Assembly: GCA_905221605.1 (NCBI GenBank)
Contig: CAJNDS010000003.1
Coordinates: forward strand, 157,501 to 221,500
Reading direction: 5' to 3'
From: Symbiodinium natans
Lineage: Eukaryota; Sar; Dinophyceae; Suessiales; Symbiodiniaceae
DNA: 64,000 nucleotides
How positions within the stretch are numbered: the stretch's first letter is position 1; every line of letters begins with the position of its first letter. The notes below the pieces were generated by a model. The model was not told the origin of the DNA, ran no database searches, and saw nothing but the letters and a program-made list of their open reading frames with translations. The position numbers and the translations under genes are program-made. Positions 19,380 to 28,530 of the stretch are shown one piece after another.

Positions 19380-19625
19380 CCCCTAAACCCTAAACCCTAA
19401 ACCCTAAACCCTAAACCCTAAACCCTAAACCCTAAACCCTAAACCCTAAACCCTAAACCCTAAACCCTAAACCCTAAACCCTAAACCCTAACCCTAAACC
19501 CTAAACCCTAAACCCTAAACCCTAAACCCTAAACCCTAAACCCTTAACCCTTAACACTAAACCCTCATCCCAGAACCCAGAAGCCCGCAAAACCCTAAAC
19601 CTTAAACCCCAAACCCAAAACCCTG
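19380..19625 (-). repeat. Large CCCTAAA tract
   Basis: About 24 regular units (19,380-19,545) with one CCCTAA hexamer, decaying into CCCTTAA and CCCAGAA forms. Confidence 0.95.
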
Positions 19626-19837
19626 GCCAGCGGAAGCCAAACCCCCAAGCCCTAACCCTTTTGCTTCAAGGGTTCTGCGCCTGAAGTAGCAAAGAAAACT
19701 TAAACCTTCCACCCCATTTAGGGTTTAGTGCTCAAAGCCACCCCAGCATTAAACTGGGCCTGGACCTTGAACCCGAAAAAGCCTGAGTTTCTGGGAACAG
19801 AAAAGCTGCCCTTAGGGCCTCAGTGGCTCAGAGGGGC

Positions 19838-20248
19838 TAAACCCTAAACCCTAAACCCTCAACCCTAAACCCTCGTAACCCCGAACCCCTAAACCCATGC
19901 ATGGATCCCGTACCCTACAGCCTAAACCCTAGCCCCCTGGATCCGGTACCCTGAAATGTATAGATCCCAAGCCCCTAAACCCTCAACCCCGAGCGCAAGC
20001 CTGAGGGTTTAGGGTTCAGAGTTTAGGGACTAATTCAGATTTATGTTGTATAAGGCTTAGGATTTCAGGTTTAGGGCTAGTGAGAACATAAGCCGTAAAC
20101 CCCCAAAACCGCCTTAAAAAACCGCAACCCTCACTGGCCCGTCCGCCGGGGGGCCATAGTAGAAGTCCAGCACTTTCCTGAGCACGTGTGCAAGGGACCT
20201 CTGCCTTACACTACAGGGTTTCGGGTTTAGGGTTTAGGGCTTAGGGGT
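19838..20248. repeat. Degenerate CCCTAAA region, then G-strand scraps
   Basis: 19,838-20,000 mixes CCCTAAA with a twice-repeated GGATCCNGTACCCT motif. 20,005-20,075 and 20,218-20,248 are short G-strand scraps. Confidence 0.8.
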
Positions 20249-20455
20249 TCTTCCAAAGAACCTTTTTACGGAAGATAGGAGCCATGAATGGGGTACATTC
20301 AAAAGAGGGCAGAACATTGAAAATGCACAGTTTTTGGGGGCACGGCCCTAGACCCCAGACCCGCTTTGTCTCCTGGCTGCAGGCCCAGCTCACGCCAAGC
20401 GGCTGCGCAGCCTCTGCGGCAGTGGAGCCAGAGTCCACGCGGATGAGCTCCACCT
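20249..20455. other. Unique spacer open on both strands
   Basis: Frames of 63 codons (+) and 70 codons (-) overlap here. Neither is recognisable, and mutual overlap argues against coding. GGTTCTTCCAAAGAACC at its left edge is a small hairpin. Confidence 0.4.
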
Positions 20456-20662
20456 GGGGGGGGGGGGGGGGTTAGGGTTAGGGTTTAGGGTTTAGGGTTT
20501 AGGGTTTAGGGTTTAGGGTTTAGGGTTAGGGTTTAGGTTTAGGGTTTAGGGTTTAGGGTTTAGGGTTTAGGGTTTAGGGTTTAGGGTTTAGGGTTTAGGG
20601 TTTAGGGTTTAGGGTTTAGGGTTTAGGGTTTAGGGTTTAGGGTTTAGGGTTTAGGGGGGGGG
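20456..20662 (+). repeat. Poly-G run fused to a TTTAGGG tract
   Basis: About fifteen G pass into TTAGGG and then 25 TTTAGGG units, ending with another G run of eight. The structure matches 7,395-7,690. Confidence 0.95.
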
Positions 20663-21049
20663 ACGATCAGGTTTAGGGCTTATAACGATAGGGTATAGGG
20701 TACTACAGGTAAACCTGTACATAGTAAAGAAAGAGCAAATGCTGCAGCCGACGTACCCACACCTGATGCTGCCCTAGAACGTAAGGGTTGAGCGCTTGGA
20801 GTGTATGGAGCTTAGGCTTGCTGCCTGTACTCACACCCTAGCAGACCCTATATAAGCCCCCAGATGGGGAGTTCTCAAAATCGTGGTGCCTTACAAATAG
20901 GAAAGCCAGAAACGACCATATGAAAAAATCAACCCTTTCTGAACCCAAAACCCTAGAATGCCCCCACAAAGCCCCTGAAAACCCCTAAGCCTATGTCTCA
21001 GGCTTCACTGTTCAGGGGTCTGTCTTAGCGGTCGTTACATGGTCCCTCA
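20663..21049. other. Mostly unique spacer
   Basis: Degenerate TATAGGG words at 20,675-20,715, otherwise unique. No recognisable frame. Confidence 0.45.
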
Positions 21050-21114
21050 ACGCGGGCCCTTAAAATGAGGAACCCTTATTACCCCACACATATCCTATGA
21101 ACCCACGGGCCCCA
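21050..21114 (+). mobile_element. Family E element, copy E1
   Basis: GGGCCCTTAAAATGAGGAAC then CCTTATTACC and a right end GGGCCCCATA align with E2 (28,434-28,497), which has GGGCCCTTAA, GGGGAACCCTTATA and GGGCCCATGC in the same order and spacing. A CCCTAAA tract starts six bases later. Confidence 0.6.
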
Positions 21115-21119
21115 TACCT

Positions 21120-21262
21120 AACACCTAAACCCTAAACCCTAAACCCTAAACCCTAAACCCTAAACCCTAAACCCTAAACCCTAAACCCTAAACCCTAAAC
21201 CCTAAACCCTATATAAACCCTAAACCCTAAAACCTAAACCCTGAACCCTAAACCCTAGACCC
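21120..21262 (-). repeat. CCCTAAA tract
   Basis: About 19 units with a CCCTATATAAA interruption. Confidence 0.95.
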
Positions 21263-21352
21263 CTGTAGAGAACGTATAGGTAACTTTTTCTTAGGGTCTG
21301 AAACGAGCACCGCTGCCGAGCCTAGGAAAGCTAGAGGCTTCTGTGCCATCAC

Positions 21353-21900
21353 TAGGGTTTAGGGTTTAGGGTTAGGGTTTAGGGTTTAGGGTTTAGGGTT
21401 TAGGGTTTAGGGTTTAGGGCTTAGGGTTTAGGGTTTAGGGTTTAGGGTTTAGGGCTTAGGGTTTAGGGTTAGGGTTTAGGGTTTAGGGTTTAGGGTTTAG
21501 GGTTTAGGGTTTAGGGTTTAGGGTTTAGGGTTTAGGGTTTAGGGTTTAGGGTTTAGGGTTTAGGGTTTAGGGTTTAGGGTTTAGGGTTTAGGGTTTAGGG
21601 TTTAGGGTTAGGTTTAGGGTTTAGGGTTTAGGGTTTAGGGTTTAGGGTTTAGGGTTTAGGGTTTAGGGTTTAGGGTTTAGGGTTTAGGGTTTAGGGTTTA
21701 GGGTTTAGGGTTTAGGGTTTGGGGTTTGGGGTTTAGGGTTTAGGGTTTAGGGTTTAGGGTTTAGGGTTTAGGCTTTAGGGTTTAGGGTTTAGGGTGTAGG
21801 GTTTAGGCTTTCGGGTTTAGGGTTTAGAGCTTAGGGTTTAGGGTTTAGGGTTTTGGGCTTAGGGTTTAGGGTTTAGGGCTTAGGGCTTAGGGTTTAGGGG
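21353..21900 (+). repeat. 548-base TTTAGGG tract
   Basis: The longest canonical tract in the window, about 77 units. A few TTAGGG, TTAGGGC and TTTGGGG units are scattered, and the right 130 bases are more degenerate. No subtelomeric gene or chromosome end accompanies it. Confidence 0.97.
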
Positions 21901-22288
21901 CTTCCGGAAAGAGGGGTACCTTCTTCCGGGTTCCTATGATCAGGGGTATAGAATTTTCGAGTGCATTCAGGGGACCTCTTTTTGGGGAAGTATCCGTATA
22001 GGTAGCAGTCGTGTCTTCCGCTGCTACAACCTGAGCCGCCAAACTACTTCCGAAAGTCCTCAGATCTGAAGCCCCAGCGCGCAGATTCCGAAATCTAAAA
22101 GTCCCCCAAACCGTGTCAAAAGCGCCAACCCTGAACCCTATACCCTAAGCGCTTCTTTGTTCTAGGGCGGACTTTAACGTTTCGGGGCTCCCAGGTGCAC
22201 TAAACTCCTCAGGCCTGAAATCCTTCCTAACCCTAGACTTTGCCCGATAGGCAACGAGGTAACCCGAAAAGCCCCACATCTCTATGGC
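21901..22288. other. Unique spacer
   Basis: About 380 bases; only a short CCCTGAACCCTATACCC scrap at 22,128-22,150. No gene signal. Confidence 0.5.
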
Positions 22289-22500
22289 CACAACCCTAAA
22301 CCCTGAACCCTAAACCCTAAACCTCTAACACGTGAACCTTAACCCTGACACCCTATACAGCCGCTGCAGCCCTGGTTTTGGCTTCCGGGTTCCCTAAACC
22401 CTTAACCCTAAACTCTAAACCCTAAACCCTAAACCCTAGACCCTAGACCCTAGACCCTAAACCCTAAGCCCTTTAAGGTTTAGGGTTTATCGGGTTTAGG
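22289..22500. repeat. CCCTAAA tracts with CCCTAGA block and G-strand end
   Basis: 22,289-22,331 and 22,391-22,473 (three CCCTAGA units in a row), then TTTAGGG words at 22,476-22,500 in inverted order. Confidence 0.9.
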
Positions 22501-22792
22501 CTCAAAGCCCAAGACCCCGTCGGCCCTGCCTGCAGCGTTAGGCCATCATTCGTTACGATGCCTGCTCACGTCAAGGCTTCGGGCTTTGAAACTTCAGAGG
22601 TTTAGATCTCCTTTGGGGGGGTCAAAGGTTCGAGGTGTAGGCATAGTTACAATCAGAACAACACACCAGCTGCACTTTCTTCTCGGCTTGCGAAACCGCA
22701 CGGCTCTGATTCAACTGCTCCTGAAACGACCATGGCTTCGCAAAAATGGTGTCGAATCGCCGAAACAATACCCAAGGTCCCTAGAAAGCAGG
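22501..22792. other. Unique spacer
   Basis: 290 bases. A 73-codon + strand frame (22,586-22,807) reads into the next tract. No motif recognised. Confidence 0.4.
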
Positions 22793-23064
22793 AACCCTAA
22801 ACCCTAAACCCTAAACCCTAAACCCTAAACCTAAACCCTAAACCCTCAACCCTCCCCGCGCTCATGCGGCCTCCTCTTTCGTTGGTTTTGTTGCCTGGGG
22901 ATGGTCCGTGACCCTCATGGAACCCTCAAGGCTTACCCCTGAGGTTTAGGGCTAGGTTTAGGGTTTAGGGTTTAGGGTTTGGGGTTTAGGGTTTAGGGTT
23001 TGGGGTTTAGGGTTTAGAGTTTAGGGTTCAGGGCTTAGGGTTTAGAGTTTAGGGCTTGGGGTTT
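22793..23064. repeat. CCCTAAA tract, spacer, TTTAGGG/TTTGGGG tract
   Basis: 22,793-22,854 CCCTAAA; 22,942-23,064 TTTAGGG with TTTGGGG and TTTAGAG units. Confidence 0.92.
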
Positions 23065-23141
23065 ACAGTTATCCTCGTAGACCCTGCTCACCCCTAATCG
23101 TTGCGTGACCTCTTAAGCTCCTAAAACCTGCATATTATCTG

Positions 23142-23488
23142 CCTAAACCCCAAGCCCTAAACCCTAAACCCTAAACCCTAAGGCTCCACCCTTCAACCCC
23201 GAAATCCAAACCTCGAAGCCGAAAAGAAGCTGGCACTCCCCAGATGGTTTAGGGTTTAGGGTTTAGGGTTTAGGGTTTAGGGTTTAGGGTTTAGGGTTTA
23301 GGGTTTAGGGTTTAGGGTTTAGGGCTGCGGGCAGCAACGCCATGAAACGCAGCGTTGGCTTGGATGCGACTTCTAAGCACCCATGTCGCGAACACCGGCG
23401 GCAGCCGCAGAACCCTGATGGCCCTAAGCCCCAAACCCTAAACCCTAAACCCTCAACGCTCAACCCTCAATGCTCAACCCTAAAGCCC
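23142..23488. repeat. Three alternating tracts
   Basis: 23,142-23,215 CCCTAAA (degenerate end); 23,247-23,326 TTTAGGG (11 units, very regular); 23,421-23,488 CCCTAAA and CAACGCTCAACCCT variants. Confidence 0.92.
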
Positions 23489-23568
23489 AGACCACTCTTC
23501 GCCTCAATCTCTGCGTCTACCACGGACTTTTGAACTGAAGATCTGCAGATCGAAAAGCCCCTTCTGCG

Positions 23569-23949
23569 GTTTAGGGTTTAGGGTTTAGGGTTTAGGGTTT
23601 AGGGTTTAGGGTTTAAGGTTTAGGGGCTAGAGTTTAGGGTTTAGGGTTTAGGTCTAGGGGCTAGAGTTTAGGGTTTAGGAAGAATCAGCAAATCCACCTC
23701 TACCCACGTGCCACCGAGAGGCGCCACCACTCCAGGCCATTGTAAAAGCTGTTCCCTGTTCCTGAACTCGGGGACACGACACCTCGGTGCGTCGTTTAGG
23801 GTTTAGGGTTTAGGGTTTAGGGTTCAGGGTTCAGGGTTCAGGGTTCAGGGTTTAGGGTTTAGGGTTTAGGGTTTAGGGTTTTGGGTTTAGGGTTTAGGGT
23901 TTAGGGTTTAGGGTTTAGGGTTTAGGGTTTAGGGTTTAGGGTTTAGGGA
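23569..23949 (+). repeat. Two TTTAGGG tracts
   Basis: 23,569-23,679 contains a doubled GGGGCTAGAGTTTAGGG block. 23,795-23,949 has four consecutive TTCAGGG units inside regular TTTAGGG. Confidence 0.94.
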
Positions 23950-24207
23950 TGTGTCAGGAGGAGCAGTGGTCTCTGAGGCTACAGGCGGGTGGTCCACAGG
24001 AAGGCTCATGAGACGTACCACCTGGTGATATTTGAGGTTGCAATGGATGCAATGCTACATCTAGTCCTCCAAACTGGGCAAAAAAAGTGGCGCGTAGGAA
24101 AAAAGGCCCACGACAAGTTAGCAATTCCCGGAGCGTTGAAGTGGCCCTGACAAGGCCCGAAACCCTTGAAGAACTGAAGGCCAGAACTGAAACTGACTAC
24201 TTCCTAA
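23950..24207. other. Unique spacer
   Basis: About 260 bases with no repeats or recognisable frame. Confidence 0.5.
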
Positions 24208-24455
24208 GGTTTAGGGTTTAGGGTTTAGGGTTTAGGGTTTAGGGTTTGGGGTTTGGGGTTTGGGGTTTGGGGTTTGGGGTTTGGGGTTTGGGGTTTGGGG
24301 TTTGGGGTTTAGTTCAGGTCTACTTGGGAGGTTGTTTCAAGCAGCCTCTCAGAAGGAAGCCCTTACTTGTGATAAGCTACCGTGTGTGTTTTTAGGGTTT
24401 AGGGTTTAGGGTCTAGGGTCTAGGGTCTAGGGTTTAGGGTTTAGGGTTTAGGGTT
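24208..24455 (+). repeat. TTTAGGG to TTTGGGG tract, and a TCTAGGG-bearing tract
   Basis: 24,208-24,245 TTTAGGG switches sharply to nine or ten TTTGGGG (24,246-24,309). 24,390-24,455 carries three consecutive TCTAGGG. Confidence 0.94.
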
Positions 24456-24514
24456 ATTGGGGCGGGGGGGAGTTGTGTGTTGCAGAACTCTCATAGAGCT
24501 AGACTCAAACGAAG

Positions 24515-24715
24515 AGTAGCCTAGCACTAAAAGGGTACCCTTCTTGGTGTAGAGGGGCTGATACGGGAACCTAAAGGTGCCTAAACCCTAAAAAACTAGG
24601 CTGCCCAGTAACCAAGGCTCAAAAAGGGTGCCCTTTTTTGCTTAAAGGGGTTTATAAGGGAACCTAAACCCCCCAAAAAGGGAATAAGGGTACTTCTTGG
24701 CAATCCTAGCAGAGA
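24515..24715 (+). mobile_element. Family C element, copy C1, with internal duplication
   Basis: The left end CTAGCACTAAAAGGGTACCC pairs with a right end ending GTACTTCTTGGCAATCCTAG. The left half (AAAGGGTACCCTTCTTGG, AGGGGCTGATACGGGAACCT) is repeated at 24,620-24,668 (AAAAAGGGTGCCCTTTTTTG, AGGGGTTTATAAGGGAACCT). CCTAAACCCTAAA lies between the halves. C2 and C3 have one such half, so C1 is a partial tandem duplication. Confidence 0.65.
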
Positions 24716-24784
24716 AAGGAATACTCTGAGTCCTAGAATCTGTAGGTCTGTAGGCATCCACTATCCACTAGACCGGGGTTACTA

Positions 24785-24856
24785 TTATAGGGCGGCCCCC
24801 GTGCTTTGGGGCACCCCCCAAAAAAGGGAGCATAAGTTTGAGAAGTGACCATATAG
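24785..24856 (+). mobile_element. Family J element, diverged copy J4
   Basis: TATTATAGGGCGGC, TTTGGGGCACCCC, AAAAAGGGAGCATAAGTTTG and GACCATAT follow J3's right half (GGGCACCCCAAAAGGGACCA, then TAATTTTGAC, CATAT) in order. The left half is not clear. Confidence 0.5.
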
Positions 24857-24968
24857 GGCCCTAAACCCTAAACCCTAAACCCTAAACCCTAAACCCTAAA
24901 CCCTAAACCCTAAACCCTAAACCCTAAACCCTAAACCCTAAACCCTAAACCCTAAATCCTATAGGGCC
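24852..24968 (-). repeat. CCCTAAA tract flanked by 9-bp direct repeats
   Basis: A regular 14-unit tract (24,858-24,960). TATAGGGCC occurs at 24,852-24,860 and again at 24,960-24,968, directly at both borders. This resembles a target-site duplication. The left copy is part of the J4 end. Confidence 0.8.
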
Positions 24969-25079
24969 TATCGCTCCAAAAGTCTGCCACGTCTGGGCTT
25001 CGCGCCGACTTTGAAGGTGGGCACAGCCCCCACCGTGTGGTGCAGCGACAGGAGAACCTAGGGGTTCCGCGTGTTGTTG

Positions 25080-25240
25080 GGGTTTAGGGTCTAAGGTTTA
25101 GGGTTTCGAGGTTAAGATTTAGGGTTTAGGAACAGGGTTCAAGAACCCCAAAAACCCGAAAAACCTCAAACCCTCAAACCCAAAAAACCCGAAAAACCCT
25201 CAAAACCCTCAAAACCCTATAACCCCAAAAAACCCAAACA
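25080..25240. repeat. Degenerate TTTAGGG, then CCCTCAAAA-type tract
   Basis: 25,080-25,139 G-strand words; 25,140-25,240 C-strand CCCGAAAAA, CCCTCAAA and CCCTCAAAA units of 8-9 bases. Confidence 0.85.
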
Positions 25241-25400
25241 ACTCCAAGAGCTCCAAGAATGGTGAGCTGAGATGCAGAAGCCGCACAGAAGGCGTGCATG
25301 GCATGCGGCCGCGGCATGTCGGCTCGTGCCTTTTGCTGTATCTTCGAACGTCGCGTCCTTTTGCCTCTTCGGGTGCTCTGGTGCGGCACTGCCGGTTGGG
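25241..25400. other. Unique spacer
   Basis: Unique sequence; the minus-strand 71-codon frame runs into the variant repeat and is not recognisable. Confidence 0.4.
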
Positions 25401-25460
25401 AACCCTAAGGCCTAAACCCTAAACCCTAAACCCTAAACCCTAAAAGTCCCTAAAAGCTAA
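25401..25460 (-). repeat. CCCTAAA tract
   Basis: Five regular units with CCCTAAAAGT ends. Confidence 0.92.
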
Positions 25461-25556
25461 ACATCTACGCGAAAGGAGTCGCAGAAGCTGCAGGGTTGGG
25501 TGGATGGGTGTGCTGCACTCATCATGGGAGCCGAAACTGCGATAAAACTGGTGAAA

Positions 25557-25666
25557 TATAGGGGCCTTAAGACTTAAAACGGGTTTTGGGGGGTTATCAT
25601 AGTATAATACTCATATAAAGGGGCCATAAGGGAACACTCTTAGTAATTATTCCGACCCCTATAGTA
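25557..25666 (+). mobile_element. Family G element, copy G1
   Basis: Begins TATAGGGGCCTTAAGAC and ends ATTCCGACCCCTATA, giving a short TIR (TATAGGGG). Internal landmarks TTTGGGGGGTTATCATAGTA and the ending ATTCCGACCCC are shared with G2 (47,298-47,408) and G3 (52,922-53,027). Confidence 0.65.
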
Positions 25667-25684
25667 GGCCTTTGCGGCAACAGC

Positions 25685-25964
25685 TTAGGGTGCGGGGTTG
25701 AGGAGTTTAGGGTTTTCAGGGTTCGGGGCTCAAGGGTTTAGGGTTTAGGGTTTGGGGTTTAGGGTTTAGGATTTGGGGTTTAGGGTTGTAGGGAAAACAT
25801 GGAAACGCATGCGAACCAAGGGGGGTCTGACTCTTCGGGTGGTTACGTGGTCCCTGAAGTTTTTGGCCCTTCAGAAGCCCGTTTAAGCAAGGTCAGGGGT
25901 TAGGGCTTAGGGCTTAGGCCTTAGGGTTTAAGGTTTAGGGTTTAGGGTTTTGGGTATAGGGTTT
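25685..25964 (+). repeat. Two degenerate TTTAGGG tracts
   Basis: 25,685-25,793 and 25,896-25,964, mixing TTTGGGG, TTCGGGG, TTAGGGC and regular units. Confidence 0.88.
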
Positions 25965-26039
25965 ACCATGTAACTTCCCAAACTCTGAACCCTAAACCTC
26001 ACGGGACACAAACAGCCACCCTTAAGGGACCTTGGGGGC

Positions 26040-26160
26040 AATGTCGGGGCTACTTAGGGAAAAAAAGGGACTACATACGGTATATATAGGAGCTATATGG
26101 GGGAGTAAGAGTAAGGGTCCCTTCCGGGTCCCTCTTTATATATCCCGTAAAAGCCCATGT
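26040..26160. mobile_element. Possible dispersed element L2
   Basis: GGGGCTACTTAGGGA, (TATA) stretch, AAGGGTCCCTTCCGGGTCCC and TATATATCCCGTAAAAGCCC. GGGCTACTTAGGG matches the reverse strand of L1. The assignment is weak. Confidence 0.35.
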
Positions 26161-26215
26161 AACTTCCCTCAGACTGACCCTCAACCCTAAGCCAAACACT
26201 CTGCCCCCTAAAGTC

Positions 26216-26576
26216 GTGTTGAGGAATCCCTACATCCGGCTTAGAAATCCCGTCGCCATGAAAACCCGTAAACCTCTAAGGATTTGGCTGTGGCGCGGTG
26301 TCCCGCCACCCGCCTGTGTTACATACGTATGTCGCGCCCACTTGTTTCATACGTATGTCGCGGGGTTTGTCGCGGCTGTTTCGCGCTGTCTTGAAAAAGA
26401 GATACGAAACCCATGCAGTTCCAAGAAGGGGCTTGTCGCAAAGGCTTGTCGCGGAGGCTTGTCGCGGAGGTTTGTCGCGGACTGCTTGTCGCAAGCAGAA
26501 CGGTTTGTTACAAACCCTATGTCGCGGAAAGACGCCCGGGAGCCAGTTACATACCTAGACTTTTGAGCCGCGCCCA
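26216..26576. repeat. TGTCGCGG repeat island
   Basis: About ten copies of (C/T/A)TGTCGCG(G/C) or TTGTCGCA between 26,327 and 26,530. A run at 26,432-26,490 has a 13-base unit (GGCTTGTCGCGGA). ACGTATGTCGCG occurs twice (26,324 and 26,350) after palindromic ATACGTAT. CTGCTTGTCGCAAGCAG at 26,482 is a perfect hairpin. Frames on both strands are open for 60-116 codons because of the repeat, so coding is unlikely. The GC content is high compared with its surroundings. Confidence 0.75.
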
Positions 26577-26609
26577 TTTAGGGTTTAGGGTTTAGAGTGT
26601 AGGGTTTAA
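26577..26609 (+). repeat. Short TTTAGGG tract
   Basis: Four units directly at the right edge of the TGTCGCGG island. Confidence 0.88.
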
Positions 26610-26824
26610 ACCCGTGTTGTTCTTCTTTCTGCTCTGCGCCAGCATGGCTTCGGTCAGAGATTCGACAAGCACGTCAGGTGGCCCTGCTTTTCAAACTGGG
26701 CGCCGAATGGGTTGGCGAGACAGTGTCTGGTGCTCTGTACCGTCAAATGCACGAAGAGCTTCAGTACCGCAATATGCTGGATGCATAACACAGCCGATGC
26801 TCTTGCTTTGCAGAGTCTGCTTTC
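26610..26824. other. Unique spacer with a 77-codon frame
   Basis: The + strand frame at 26,614-26,847 (MLFFFLLCASMASV) starts with a hydrophobic stretch but ends in CCCTAAA-encoded residues (TLNPKP). Not recognisable. Confidence 0.3.
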
Positions 26825-26889
26825 AAACCCTAAACCCTAAACCCTAAACTCTAAACCCTGAACCCTAAACCCTAAACCCTAAACCCTTT
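26825..26889 (-). repeat. CCCTAAA tract
   Basis: Nine units with CTCTAAA and CCCTGAA variants. Confidence 0.93.
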
Positions 26890-27036
26890 ACAAGATTCCT
26901 ATAAGCCACCTACAGTAGCACAGGGCTTGGGGCGCCCGAGGAAAGTTGTTCTCTTTGAATGTCGACGGCAGAGCGGCCAGTGTAAAAACAAGGATGCTTT
27001 CGCAGGCCCAACCCCCAGACGGAGTGGTCAGACGGT

Positions 27037-27106
27037 TGGGGTTTAGAGTTCGTTTAGGGTTTAGGGTTTAGGGTTTAGGGTTTAGGGTTTAGAGTTCAGA
27101 GTTCAG
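27037..27106 (+). repeat. TTTAGGG tract with degenerate ends
   Basis: TTTAGAGTTCG, five regular units, then TTTAGAGTTCAGAGTTCAG. Confidence 0.9.
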
Positions 27107-27464
27107 TCGGGTCTCAGCGCCTGCTGCGCTTCCCGCCACAAGAAGAGGACCCCAAGCCCTGAACCCTAAACCCGCCCGCCACCCCACTCTCTTGTCTTTT
27201 GGGGTAGGCGGGCGCTGGTCGAGCGCTCAGTGAGACCCTGCGAGGGAGCCCCAGGCGGGCGACCGAGCTGGCCTCCAGGCTGGCTTACCCTCCAGGCAGG
27301 CACAGGCCGAGTCAGCAGTTGTCACTGTATTATATTATAGTACCCTAAACCCCAAGCTGTCCGCGCACACGGTTGGGTCCTGCACTGGAGGGCCCCCTGG
27401 GACGGCCCCTTGAGACCCCTGGTCCATCACCCCCGTCCGCTGGACCAGGGGCCGTTTTGTTGGG
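27107..27464. other. GC-rich spacer
   Basis: GC-rich with repeated GGCGGGCG and CCAGGC words (27,205-27,300) and a CCCTAAACCCG scrap at 27,160. It leads into the CCCTGG satellite. Confidence 0.5.
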
Positions 27465-27780
27465 CCAGGGGCCCTGGCCCTTTCCCTGGCCCTGGCCCTG
27501 GCCCTGGTGTTGGCCATGGCCCTGGATGTGGTCCTGGGTTTGGCTGGGTTTGGCTCTGGGCTTGCCTGGCCCTGCCTGGCCCTGGCCCTGGCCCTGGCCC
27601 TGGCCCTGGCCCTGGCCCTGGATTGCCTTTCTGGTCTGGCCCTGGCCTGCTGGCCCTGGCCTGCTGGCCCTGGCCCTGGCCCTGGCCCTGGCCCTGGCCC
27701 TCACCCTGGCCCTGGCCCTGCCTGGCCCTGGCCCTTGGCCCTGGCCCTGGCCCTCCTGGCCCTGGCCCTGGCCTCCCTGA
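27465..27780. repeat. CCCTGG hexamer satellite
   Basis: About forty irregular copies of CCCTGG with TGTTGG, CCTGCT and TTTGG interruptions. No stop codons arise, so every frame is open on both strands (WPWPWP, GPGPGP, LALALA, RARARA, GQGQGQ). These are not genes. Confidence 0.92.
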
Positions 27781-27799
27781 TTTTGTGGCGCTGACCCTG

Positions 27800-28215
27800 G
27801 CCTCTGGTCTTACCCCCTTGCGCCAAGCCAAGCTGTCCGCGCACCAGTTTGTGTCCTGTTTCGGGGCTCTCCCTGGCCTTAGCCCCTTCGCACCAACCCA
27901 ATCTGTCCTGCCTCGCTTCCGTTTGCTGCAAACTTTGTGCCTGGTCCTGACCCTGGTTCGGCACCCCACCTTACCCCGTTCGCGCCAAGCCAAGCTACCA
28001 GCCCTGTTTTCGTGGTTTTTTTGAAGCTGTTCACTGTGTGTTCTTCCTGGCTGGAGCCCCTTCGCGCCAACCAAGCCTCGCTGCCTTTCTCTGTTCCTGG
28101 CCCATCCCTTAGCCCCTTCGCGCCAACCCAAGCTGTCTTCACGGACCCTGCCTCGTTTCCGCCTGCTGCAGCTTTGCGCCTGGTCCACGCACCTTGTGGA
28201 AATCCCCAAAAAGGG
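27800..28215. repeat. Degenerate tandem repeat of about 235 bp
   Basis: TTAGCCCCTTCGCGCCAACC-like words begin near 27,809, 27,877, 27,969, 28,055 and 28,108. TGCCTCGCTTCCGTTTGCTG at 27,908 recurs at 28,149 (TGCCTCGTTTCCGCCTGCTG), an offset of 241. The minus-strand 260-codon frame spanning this and the satellite encodes repeats such as DSLGWREGAKG and WVGAKGLRPGR. A repetitive basic protein cannot be ruled out, but repeat translation is more likely. Confidence 0.7.
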
Positions 28216-28351
28216 TGTGAGTGCTGACTCATGTGATGCTTTGTAAAAAAATAAAAGGTCTTAACTCCTTGAGAGTTGTAAGTGGGCGGTCTTGGGGTGG
28301 GTAGGTCTGCAGACTACCGCGCGCTCCCAAAGCGCGCTCCCGTCTGGCACG

Positions 28352-28434
28352 CCCTAAACCCTAAACCCTAAACCCTAAACCCGAAACCCTAAACCCTAAA
28401 CCCTAAACCCTAAGCCCTAAACCCTAAACCCTAA
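28352..28434 (-). repeat. CCCTAAA tract
   Basis: Eleven units with one CCCGAAA and one CCCTAAG, abutting element E2. Confidence 0.95.
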
Positions 28435-28530
28435 TTATGGGCCCTTAATTTAATTGGGGAACCCTTATATGCCCTATAAACCCAAGGGCCCATGCTTCAG
28501 AAGCCTGTTTTGTAGGGGGCCATAATAAGG
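28434..28530 (+). mobile_element. Family E element, copy E2
   Basis: TATGGGCCCTTAATTTAATT, GGGGAACCCTTATATGCCC and AAGGGCCCATGC align with E1. GGGGGCCATAATAAGG further right resembles other GGGGGCC words in the family, but the right border is unclear. Confidence 0.6.

Noticed and set aside
27427-28209. 260-codon minus-strand frame with GPGPGP and WREGAKG repeats as a gene
   Set aside because: All frames on both strands are open across the CCCTGG satellite, and no domain is recognisable. Kept only as a repeat, with a coding test suggested.
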